In this document: positions 1 to 5,371 of the stretch, one piece after another
How the letters are laid out: every line of letters starts with the position of its first letter
How positions within the stretch are numbered: the stretch's first letter is position 1
Assembly: GCA_047632015.1 (NCBI GenBank)
Contig: JBLIBC010000199.1
Coordinates: forward strand, 1-5,371
Direction: 5' to 3'
Origin: JBLIAZ01 sp047632015
GTDB taxonomy: Bacteria; Bacteroidota; Bacteroidia; Flavobacteriales_C; GCA-002722245
Length of the DNA: 5,371 nt
Translations under genes and position numbers: made by a program
Notes under the pieces: model-generated
What the model saw: the letters and a program-made list of their open reading frames with translations, nothing else
Told to the model about the DNA's origin: nothing
Databases searched by the model: none

Positions 1-1702
1 CATTCCTTTCCTAGGTTGGATTACGACTTACAGTAAAAAGCAACTGTTGGGTGACATTCCTGCTGGATTAACTGTCGGTATTATACTAATTCCGCAAGGG
101 ATGGCATATGCTATGATTGCTGGATTACCACCTGTGTTAGGCTTGTACGCGGCTTTAGTTCCTCAAGTAATATATGCCTTTTTGGGAACTTCTCGACAAT
201 TGGCTGTTGGGCCTGTAGCAATGGACTCCTTATTGGTTGCCTCAGGATTAAGTGTAATGGCTATCGCCGGCTCAGAAAACTACATTTTTTTAGCAATTTG
301 TCTCGCATTTTTAATTGGCTTGTTTCAATTGTTAATGGGTGCTTTTCGATTAGGCTTTATAGTAAACTTTTTGTCTAAACCTGTAATCAGTGGGTTTACA
401 TCTGGAGCTGCAGTCATCATTGCTTTTAATCAACTAAAACACATGCTAGGAGTTGATATAGAACGAAGTAACCAAATACATCAAATACTACATAATCTAT
501 ATTTCCAAATAAGCGAAATGCACGTGGTTACTGTAACAATGTCGTTCGTAGGAATTGCGATGATCATTCTACTTAAAAAAATTGCGCCAAAAATTCCTTC
601 AGCAATTGTGGTTGTAATATTGGGGATTTTAGTAACTAGTTTTTTAGATTTGGAACTATTAGGAGTTTCAGTCGTTGGAGAGATTGCACAAGGATTGCCC
701 TCACTGATAGCTCCTCATTTATCAGTAATTAACAGCATTGAACTATTACCCGTCGCATTGACGTTGTCCCTAGTATCCTATATGGAAGCTATTTCGATAG
801 CAAAAACGATAGAGCAAAAGCACAACTATTATAAAGTGGACCCTAATAAGGAACTGATAGCATTAGGTGCGTCCAATTTGATCGGTTCCTTTTTTCAATC
901 ATATCCAACCACAGGAGGTTTATCTCGAACAGCGGTTAATAATGAAGCTGGTGCAAAAACAGGAATAGCCTCCTTGATATCAGCCATCGTTGTAGGTTTT
1001 ACTTTACTCTTTTTAACCCCATTATTTTATTATTTACCTCATGCAGCCTTGGCTTCAATTATCGTGATGTCCATACTTACCTTAATTGATTACAAGTACC
1101 CATTAAGACTGTGGAAAAATAGAAAGGATGAGTTTTTTTTATTGATGTTTGCTTTTGTAATCACCCTTGTCGTTGGTATCACTGAGGGAATCGTGCTAGG
1201 TGTCCTTTTGTCCTTGTTAATATTGATATACAGAACAACAAAACCACACATGGCCGTACTAGGAAAGTTCTCAGGTCAAAATTTATACAAAAACATCAAT
1301 CGGTTTCCAGAGGTGAAACAAAGAGAAGAGATACTAATTGTTCGCTTTGACGCTCAATTGTATTTTGCTAATGCTAGTTTTTTTAAGGAAAACCTGATGG
1401 AGCAAATAAAACTAAAAGGAGACAATTTGAAATTACTGGTACTCAGTGTGGAGGCAATTAACTACATCGATTCTTCAGCCGCCAATATGCTAAGGAGAAC
1501 TTGCTCCGAAATATCGAATGCCGAAATTCAAATAAAAGTAACCAATGCGATAGGGCCGGTTAGAGACATTTTTGAAAAAAGTGACATTACTGCCCAAATT
1601 GGATCTTCAAACTTTTATTTAACCGTTCAAGATGCTATCGACGATTTTGATGGCAAGATGGTAGTAAGGCAAAATCACATTACTTTGCAAAATGATTTGT
1701 AG
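1..1702 (+). CDS. SulP-family inorganic anion permease with C-terminal STAS domain (5' partial)
   Basis: This is an inner-membrane anion transporter of the SulP/SLC26 family, whose members carry sulfate, bicarbonate or related anions. The reading frame is open to the left edge: 15 codons before the TTG at 47 read IPFLGWITTYSKKQL, which is typical SulP N-terminal sequence. The true start is therefore outside the window, probably only a few residues away. Of 566 visible residues, about 20-415 form the hydrophobic transport core. It carries the family signature PQGMAYA (about 31-37), GTSRQLAVGP (about 62-71) and TTGGLSRTAVNN (about 303-314). A STAS domain follows at about 440-550, with the IDSSAANML element at about 489-497 in the place of the usual ID-S-G loop. 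The gene precedes persulfide-oxidation genes on the same strand after a 61-base gap, so sulfate or sulfite is a reasonable substrate guess. Sequence alone does not exclude bicarbonate or another anion. Family assignment is secure; substrate is not. Confidence 0.95.
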   Translation, partial: IPFLGWITTYSKKQLLGDIPAGLTVGIILIPQGMAYAMIAGLPPVLGLYAALVPQVIYAFLGTSRQLAVGPVAMDSLLVASGLSVMAIAGSENYIFLAICLAFLIGLFQLLMGAFRLGFIVNFLSKPVISGFTSGAAVIIAFNQLKHMLGVDIERSNQIHQILHNLYFQISEMHVVTVTMSFVGIAMIILLKKIAPKIPSAIVVVILGILVTSFLDLELLGVSVVGEIAQGLPSLIAPHLSVINSIELLPVALTLSLVSYMEAISIAKTIEQKHNYYKVDPNKELIALGASNLIGSFFQSYPTTGGLSRTAVNNEAGAKTGIASLISAIVVGFTLLFLTPLFYYLPHAALASIIVMSILTLIDYKYPLRLWKNRKDEFFLLMFAFVITLVVGITEGIVLGVLLSLLILIYRTTKPHMAVLGKFSGQNLYKNINRFPEVKQREEILIVRFDAQLYFANASFFKENLMEQIKLKGDNLKLLVLSVEAINYIDSSAANMLRRTCSEISNAEIQIKVTNAIGPVRDIFEKSDITAQIGSSNFYLTVQDAIDDFDGKMVVRQNHITLQNDL

Positions 1703-1763
1703 TAAAAGTTGCTGTGTAACAAATGTTGCTGACTACTTAATTATTTTCCTATATATTTAAATT
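1703..1763 (+). other. Intergenic gap between permease and persulfide dioxygenase genes
   Basis: This 61-base AT-rich gap contains a 7-base direct repeat, GTTGCTG, at 1708-1714 and 1725-1731 (17-base period). There is also a TATATTTA at 1752-1759, one mismatch from TAnnTTTG but only four bases from the ATG. No convincing terminator hairpin is visible, so read-through from the permease gene is possible. An internal promoter cannot be excluded. Confidence 0.4.
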
Positions 1764-3173
1764 ATGAGAATAGAACAATTGTATACAGGCTGTTTGGCTC
1801 AAGGAGCTTACTACCTTGAAAGTGATGGAGATGTTGCTATAATCGACCCACTTAGGGAAGTTGACACGTACCTAAAAATGGCGAAAAGTCAAAACGCTAA
1901 AATTAAGTACATCTTTGAAACACACTTTCATGCTGACTTTGTTAGCGGTCATGTAACACTGTCCCAAAAAACGGGAGCGCCAATAGTTTATGGTCCAAAT
2001 GCCAATCCGGAATTTGAATGCACAGTAGCTGCGGATAACCAAGAATTTAAGTTAGGTAAGGTAAAAATAAGGGTACTTCATACCCCTGGGCACACAATGG
2101 AAAGTTCCTCTTTTTTATTACTGGATGAAAACGGGTCAGAACATGCAATATTCACAGGTGACACTTTGTTTTTGGGCGATGTAGGGCGGCCTGATTTGGC
2201 TCAGAAAGCAAGTGAGATTACCGTGGAACAATTAGCTAAAACACTTTATGACAGCTTAAGAACAAAAATAATGACCTTACCTGATAACACCATCGTGTAT
2301 CCTGGGCATGGTGCTGGATCCGCTTGTGGGAAAAAAATGAGCAAGGAAACTACTGGGACCGTTGGGAATCAAAAGCAAAATAATTATGCCTTACGTGCTG
2401 ACATGACCAAGGCTGAATTTGTACAAGAAGTAACAGATGGACTACTAGCGCCTCCTGCTTATTTCCCATTAAACGTGATGCTTAATAAAAGGGGTTATGA
2501 GGACATTGATGTGGTGTTACAAAGAGGGAAAGTAGGTATGAGTCCTTCAGGATTCGAGGAGGCTGCTAACAACACAGGTGCTATAATACTAGATGTGAGA
2601 CATCAAGATGAATTTACAAAAACTCACATTCCCAAATCGATTTTTATTGGAGTTGAGGGAGGATTCGCTCCTTGGGTTGGAGCAATGTTGGAAGACGTAA
2701 ATCAACCAATTTTATTGGTGTGCGGAAATGATAAATTAAAAGAGGTAATTACGAGGTTGGCTCGGGTTGGCTTTGACCAAGTTTTAGGATACCTAGAAGG
2801 AGGAGTTGAAGCGTGGAAAAAAAGTGACAGAGACGTTGACTCGATTGAGTCAATCTCGGCTCAAGATTTTTCGAAGCTAGCAGTTGATTTATCACTCACA
2901 GTTTACGATGTCAGGAAAGAGTCAGAGTTTCAATCACAACATGTTATCGGCGCCATTAATACGTCGTTGGTGGATATCAATAATTACCTAGATAACTTTC
3001 AAAATACAACCAACAATTACATTCATTGCGCGGGAGGGTACCGTTCAGTAATTGCTGAATCTATTCTCAAATCCAGAGGAATACACAATTTTGTAAACGT
3101 ACTAGGAGGGTTTGATTCAATCAAAAAAACTAACACCAAGGTCAGCAATTATGTTTGTCCAAGTGAATTATAA
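1764..3173 (+). CDS. Persulfide dioxygenase-rhodanese fusion (MBL fold plus two rhodanese domains, CstB-like)
   Basis: This is a 469-residue predicted cytoplasmic enzyme of sulfane-sulfur detoxification. Residues 1 to about 250 form a metallo-beta-lactamase fold of the ETHE1/persulfide dioxygenase type: H54-x-H56-x-D58 with H63, H110 in HTPGH, D133 in TGDTLF, the GDVGRPDL stretch (138-145), and YPGHGAGSACG (179-189). By analogy with ETHE1, H54, H110 and D133 would bind the single iron; the H54-H110 spacing of 56 equals that of human H79-H135. A first rhodanese domain (about 260-354) has DVR at 277-279, but its loop, starting at C320 (CGNDKLK), lacks the normal C-x-x-G-x-R pattern and looks catalytically degenerate. 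The C-terminal rhodanese (about 362-456) has an intact loop C422-AGGY-R427. The layout matches staphylococcal CstB, whose C-terminal rhodanese works with the dioxygenase to turn persulfide or tetrathionate-type sulfur into thiosulfate and sulfite. The ATG start sits well at the MBL N-terminus. The gene leads a tight run of three. Confidence 0.93.
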   Translation: MRIEQLYTGCLAQGAYYLESDGDVAIIDPLREVDTYLKMAKSQNAKIKYIFETHFHADFVSGHVTLSQKTGAPIVYGPNANPEFECTVAADNQEFKLGKVKIRVLHTPGHTMESSSFLLLDENGSEHAIFTGDTLFLGDVGRPDLAQKASEITVEQLAKTLYDSLRTKIMTLPDNTIVYPGHGAGSACGKKMSKETTGTVGNQKQNNYALRADMTKAEFVQEVTDGLLAPPAYFPLNVMLNKRGYEDIDVVLQRGKVGMSPSGFEEAANNTGAIILDVRHQDEFTKTHIPKSIFIGVEGGFAPWVGAMLEDVNQPILLVCGNDKLKEVITRLARVGFDQVLGYLEGGVEAWKKSDRDVDSIESISAQDFSKLAVDLSLTVYDVRKESEFQSQHVIGAINTSLVDINNYLDNFQNTTNNYIHCAGGYRSVIAESILKSRGIHNFVNVLGGFDSIKKTNTKVSNYVCPSEL

Positions 3174-3185
3174 CAATCAGATAAA

Positions 3186-3491
3186 ATGGGAATTTTAACT
3201 AAAATCATAAAGATGATGACAGGTTCAAACACAGATTTTAAAGAACTAATTGACAATGGAGCAACCATTGTAGACGTTCGTTCCGCACAGGAATTTCAAT
3301 CCGGCAATGCTAAAGGAAGTATTAATATACCATTGCAGTCTTTGGAGAGTCGCGTCAATGAATTAAAAGGGAAAGAGGTTGTGTTGGTTTGTCTTTCGGG
3401 GGGAAGAGCAAGTAGTGCAAAATCAACTTTAGAAAGAAATGGGATTGCTGCATATAACGCTGGAGGATGGCAAAATTTAAATGGATTGTAA
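3186..3491 (+). CDS. Single-domain rhodanese-like sulfurtransferase
   Basis: This is a 101-residue rhodanese, about the usual size of the single-domain GlpE/PspE-like class. Visible features are the substrate-side VDVRSAQEF (29-37), GSINIPL (44-50), and the active-site loop C69-LSGG-R74, which has the six-residue length of sulfur-transferring rhodaneses. C69 should carry the persulfide. The usual GH before the GSINIP strand reads GN here (residues 40-41), a mild departure from consensus. The N-terminal 13 residues are basic and hydrophobic and contain no convincing signal peptide, so the protein is probably cytoplasmic. It starts 12 bases after the dioxygenase-rhodanese gene and ends 15 bases before the small membrane-protein gene, so co-transcription is likely. 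The likely role, inferred, is shuttling sulfane sulfur to or from the dioxygenase. The physiological donor and acceptor cannot be read from the sequence. Confidence 0.9.
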   Translation: MGILTKIIKMMTGSNTDFKELIDNGATIVDVRSAQEFQSGNAKGSINIPLQSLESRVNELKGKEVVLVCLSGGRASSAKSTLERNGIAAYNAGGWQNLNGL

Positions 3492-3506
3492 GTAAATACA
3501 CTATAA

Positions 3507-3725
3507 ATGGAGTTAATAAAAAATTGGAAATTCGCAGTCCTAATAAGTTTAACCTTAGGATTAGCTCCATTTACACCGGAACCTCATATTTGGGGCAAAG
3601 TAAAATGGATTGCGGGTGGAGGCAATGGAATGGGGCTGATGGACTGGTGGGATGCGGTGATTCATGGGACGCCGTTTGTTTTGTTGGCAAGGGTAGGGGT
3701 GGTTAAACTGAGGGCGTATTTTTAA
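3507..3725 (+). CDS. Small two-helix membrane protein linked to sulfur genes
   Basis: This is a 72-residue protein starting at ATG 3507, 15 bases after the rhodanese stop. A hydrophobic segment covers about residues 8-22 and a second one about 54-67. Between them lies a distinctive aromatic and glycine-rich stretch: PEPHIWGKVKWIAGG (24-38), then GMGLMDWWDAVIHGTPF (41-57). Similar tiny proteins occur, from memory, in Bacteroidota genomes and are often labelled 'RND transporter' in databases. That label is unlikely to be mechanistic, because the protein is far too small to be an RND pump. The conserved-looking W/P/H pattern, the close spacing and the same strand support a real gene over chance; overlapping frames in this region give no sensible protein. 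Its function is unknown. A membrane partner of the sulfur enzymes or of a transporter is an inference from position only. Confidence 0.8.
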   Translation: MELIKNWKFAVLISLTLGLAPFTPEPHIWGKVKWIAGGGNGMGLMDWWDAVIHGTPFVLLARVGVVKLRAYF

Positions 3726-3739
3726 AATATTGATTTTAA

Positions 3740-4105
3740 TTATTTGTATATTTTTTTTATTCCTGCTATAATTCCACCTAAGCTACCGTGTAATAATATG
3801 TTAGTTGTATTTATTTTATTGCTATTTACCCCTGTTAGTTTTTCAATAAATGGAACTTTTAAATTTACTTTTTGATAAAACACTGTACCAAGAACAACTG
3901 CCACAATTAACATGATAGTAGGGTTAATTAACAGTAACAATTTTATTTGATTAAGAGTGAAATGCGCGTTTAAAACTTCGGCAGCCTTTGGGGGAATAGG
4001 GATGTCCATTCTGAGTATGGATAAAACACCTATAAAGCCAATAATTAGCAGTATTAATCTTAAAAGAATTTGTTGTTTATTAATGTTTCTTTCTTTTTTT
4101 AACAA
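3740..4105 (-). CDS. Short membrane protein resembling the N-terminal part of a CPBP-type intramembrane protease (probably truncated)
   Basis: This 121-residue protein has three likely membrane segments (about 14-31, 55-76 and 102-117). The stretch LLLLINPTIMLIVAVVLGT (56-74), followed by KVNLKVPFIEKL (79-90) and a Gly-rich helix GSLGGIIAGI (107-116), resembles, from memory, the region before the catalytic core in CPBP (CaaX protease/bacteriocin-processing) family proteins. Full members are usually well over 200 residues and carry a downstream EExxxR motif and histidines; none of these is present. The frame ends 14 bases from the convergent sulfur cluster. Shifting frame at the A8 run near the 3' end does not restore a membrane protein, so this looks like a truncation at a junction, not a one-base frameshift. 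Only a TTG start (4103-4105) is available near the N-terminus, directly after an in-frame TAA. The gene overlaps the upstream 129-codon gene by 26 bases, so translation may be coupled. It could instead be an intact small protein of unknown function. Confidence 0.6.
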   Translation of the reverse strand: MLKKERNINKQQILLRLILLIIGFIGVLSILRMDIPIPPKAAEVLNAHFTLNQIKLLLLINPTIMLIVAVVLGTVFYQKVNLKVPFIEKLTGVNSNKINTTNILLHGSLGGIIAGIKKIYK

Positions 4106-4469
4106 TTATCCAAATTAGATATGAAAAACCTAAGGTTAAAATTGTAAATGATTTCTCAAAATATGTTTCAGCTAGTAGGTTTCCTATTGAGTTTAGCAAA
4201 AAAAGAAGAAGGAAAACCCATAAAATTACATTTACAACCTTCTTTTGGGTGTTTTTTAGGTTTGAATTCCTTTTTAAGTGCAGTGTTATACCTAAAAACA
4301 GGTTAATTATGATTGAAAATGATTCAAAAACGTACATTTCCATGTCGTTTTTCAGTCTCCCGCCCCAAGTTATTTCGTAAGGAATGATTTTAAATAAGAT
4401 GCTTAAGTGAAAAACTATCACAACAGACACCAGTCCTAACATTAAATTTGTGGCAGTTTTTGAAGTCAT
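4080..4469 (-). CDS. Four-helix membrane protein of unknown function
   Basis: This is a 129-residue integral membrane protein with an ATG start at 4469. Predicted helices lie at about 8-28, 47-64, 77-99 and 107-123. The loop between the second and third helices (about 66-77) and the C-terminus (KKRKKH) are basic, which by the positive-inside rule puts both ends in the cytoplasm. The loop between the first and second helices holds the most distinctive motif, PYEITWGGRLKNDMEMYVFE (30-49). A second polar patch, NSIGNLLAETYFEK (93-106), lies on the same outer side. I do not recognise a named family, although similar WGGRLKND-type proteins seem, from memory, to be scattered in Bacteroidota. The gene is preceded by a good promoter candidate and overlaps the following gene by 26 bases, so the two are probably one transcript. 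No enzymatic motif is visible. Confidence 0.78.
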   Translation of the reverse strand: MTSKTATNLMLGLVSVVIVFHLSILFKIIPYEITWGGRLKNDMEMYVFESFSIIINLFLGITLHLKRNSNLKNTQKKVVNVILWVFLLLFLLNSIGNLLAETYFEKSFTILTLGFSYLIWIIVKKRKKH

Positions 4470-4494
4470 CAGCTGAGTAGCAAGTTGTAGATAA

Positions 4495-4502
4495 CAAAAT
4501 TA
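4495..4502 (-). promoter_or_regulatory. Candidate Bacteroidota promoter (-7 box TAATTTTG)
   Basis: On the minus strand, TAATTTTG matches the Bacteroidota -7 consensus TAnnTTTG exactly, 25 bases upstream of the ATG at 4469. About 20 bases further upstream is TTC in place of the usual -33 TTG, a partial match. The implied leader is about 20 bases. The position fits expression of the two overlapping membrane-protein genes. It is the only exact match I noticed in a gene-free stretch. In AT-rich DNA an 8-base match with two free positions can arise by chance, so this stays a candidate. Confidence 0.45.
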
Positions 4503-4511
4503 CAAAATTCT

Positions 4512-4529
4512 TGTGTTTTATAGAACACA
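4512..4529. promoter_or_regulatory. Inverted repeat TGTGTT-N6-AACACA
   Basis: This is a perfect 6-base inverted repeat with a 6-base centre, in the 94-base gap between the secreted-protein gene and the membrane-protein pair. It occupies the spacer and upstream part of the candidate promoter, about 9 to 27 bases upstream of the -7 box. The symmetry and spacing are reminiscent of Crp/Fnr-type operators (TGTGA-N6-TCACA), though the inner bases differ. It could alternatively be the hairpin of a weak terminator for the secreted-protein gene, whose stop is about 35 bases upstream on the same strand. A terminator is less convincing because the stem has only two G-C pairs and no uninterrupted T run follows. 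Confidence 0.35.
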
Positions 4530-4563
4530 GCTTTGTCATTAAAATTCGCCTTACTAGCCCCCG

Positions 4564-5371
4564 TTATTTTCTGACTACAAACTTTTTTGAGACAGCAGGC
4601 ATGTTGTTGCCACTAATGGACATGAGGTAAATACCGGAAGCGCATCGGTCTGTGGATAACCTTAAAAAGTCATTGTCATTTGGATGTATTGTTGATTGGA
4701 TTAGTACGCCATCAATTGAATAAATTGACACCATTAATTGATTGGATTTAAAAGCGCTTATTATTTTAATGTTTAAATAATTAACGGCAGGATTCGGGTA
4801 AATTGAAATTTCACTTTGACTCGTTTTGATGTAATCCTTAATGGCCAAAGGATCTGATTCCCTTTGAGCAATGTACAAATCATTGCTGTCCCAAGTTCCA
4901 GTGTTTCTTGTGAATACAAAATAATTGCCATCATTGGATGTTGTTGGCTGACCTATGTCAGAAGAATCATTTATCGATTCGTTACTCAAACATCGAGGTA
5001 AGCCAAAAGGAGAGTTAGTGGATTCTCTTTCGTACAAGTACATTTTGTTAAAGTATGGTTTTGGTCCGTCCAAGGGCAGGTAAAACTTCAAGCCATCGTG
5101 TCCTAATTTTCCGGGATTAACAAAGAGTCTAGAAGGAATAGGTAAGGAGTCTTTTAAAGAATAGGTTAACTCGTCAACTTGTTCAAATAGTAATATTTTG
5201 TTACTGTAGGACCCAGGGGAATTATACAAGTAGAGTTCTTTTAAATCATTCGTAAAACTAGGAGACGAAATAAACCCTGAAGCATCACCTAGTAAAGTAA
5301 TGATAGAATAAGTGTTAAACTCATCTCCAATTGATAACCTTGTCGCTTTATGAAGGGTTGTGGTGTATTCA
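4564..5371 (-). CDS. Secreted PD40-repeat protein with T9SS type A sorting domain (5' partial)
   Basis: This is the C-terminal end of an exported protein. The frame is open to the right edge: 47 codons precede the TTG at 5229 without a stop, and their sequence is continuous with the repeats, so the true start is outside the window. There are 268 visible residues. The first ~175 hold three PD40/WD40-like beta-propeller-type blade motifs, each centred on a P-x-x-x-x-D/N-x-x-x-x-Y/F pattern: PSFTNDLKELYLY (about 37-49), PGKLGHDGLKFYL (about 86-98) and QPTTSNDGNYFVF (about 141-153). The second and third blades end in YLYERES and DLYIAQR. A type IX secretion C-terminal domain occupies about 186-268: it opens with ISIYPNPAVNYLNI, continues with SIYSIDGVLI and SGIYLMSISG, and ends in KKFVVRK. 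Such domains direct outer-membrane passage and are then cleaved or used for anchoring. Ligand or function is unknown. There is no evident tie to the sulfur genes. Confidence 0.9.
   Translation of the reverse strand, partial: EYTTTLHKATRLSIGDEFNTYSIITLLGDASGFISSPSFTNDLKELYLYNSPGSYSNKILLFEQVDELTYSLKDSLPIPSRLFVNPGKLGHDGLKFYLPLDGPKPYFNKMYLYERESTNSPFGLPRCLSNESINDSSDIGQPTTSNDGNYFVFTRNTGTWDSNDLYIAQRESDPLAIKDYIKTSQSEISIYPNPAVNYLNIKIISAFKSNQLMVSIYSIDGVLIQSTIHPNDNDFLRLSTDRCASGIYLMSISGNNMPAVSKKFVVRK

Noticed and set aside
47..49. TTG at 47 as the start of the SulP gene
   Set aside because: The upstream codons to the left edge are in frame, have no stop, and encode recognisable SulP N-terminal sequence, so the gene begins outside the window.
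1708..1731. Direct repeat GTTGCTG with a 17-base period as a regulator site
   Set aside because: Two 7-base copies in a short AT-rich gap are weak evidence, and no regulator gene is present in the window to support an operator.
1752..1759. TATATTTA as a promoter -7 box for the dioxygenase gene
   Set aside because: It has one mismatch to TAnnTTTG and lies four bases from the ATG, which would imply a leaderless transcript. The spacing to the nearest TTG (1726-1728) is too long.
3355..3570. Minus-strand open frame of 71 codons
   Set aside because: It lies opposite the rhodanese and small membrane-protein genes, and its translation has no family-like pattern; it is a shadow.
3467..3706. Plus-strand open frame of 79 codons
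   Set aside because: It overlaps the rhodanese end and most of the 72-residue gene in another frame. Its translation lacks coherent hydrophobic or domain structure.
3726..3775. T-rich stretch after the sulfur genes as a rho-independent terminator
   Set aside because: No GC-containing stem precedes the T run, which mostly lies within the 3' end of the convergent gene.
5227..5229. TTG (minus strand, 5229) as the start of the T9SS-sorted protein
   Set aside because: The frame continues to the right edge without a stop and the upstream residues fit the repeat pattern, so the start lies beyond the window.

Overview
The window is AT-rich DNA that most likely comes from a Bacteroidota bacterium, probably in or near the flavobacterial lineage. 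The strongest clue is a C-terminal type IX secretion (T9SS/Por) sorting domain on the right-hand gene, because that system is confined to this phylum. Supporting clues are a TAnnTTTG-type promoter box, A/T-rich start regions without strong Shine-Dalgarno sequences, and SulP and persulfide dioxygenase sequences of a familiar Bacteroidota style. No genus can be assigned from this evidence.

Left half (1-3725, + strand): a compact set of genes for inorganic and sulfane sulfur. It holds a SulP-family anion permease with a STAS domain (5' end cut by the window edge), a metallo-beta-lactamase-fold persulfide dioxygenase fused to two rhodanese domains (CstB-like layout), a stand-alone single-domain rhodanese, and a 72-residue two-helix membrane protein. 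The last three are separated by only 12 and 15 bases and probably share one transcript. The permease lies 61 bases upstream and may belong to the same unit. Together they suggest handling of persulfide: rhodaneses pass sulfane sulfur between thiols, the dioxygenase oxidises glutathione- or similar low-molecular-weight persulfide to sulfite, and the permease could move sulfate, sulfite or another anion. The permease substrate is not determined by the sequence.

Middle (3740-4469, - strand): two small overlapping membrane-protein genes, convergent with the sulfur genes. The upstream one (129 aa) is a four-helix protein of unknown function. The downstream one (121 aa, TTG start) resembles the N-terminal part of CPBP-type intramembrane proteases but ends before the catalytic region, so it may be a remnant. 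A plausible promoter with a TGTGTT-N6-AACACA inverted repeat lies in the 94-base gap upstream of this pair.

Right end (4564-5371, - strand): the C-terminal 268 residues of a secreted protein with PD40-like beta-propeller repeats and a T9SS type A sorting domain. Its start lies beyond the right edge.

No RNA genes, CRISPR arrays, insertion sequences or origins were recognised. The window is mostly ordinary. The items most worth a second look are the tiny membrane protein attached to the sulfur genes and the truncated protease-like gene.
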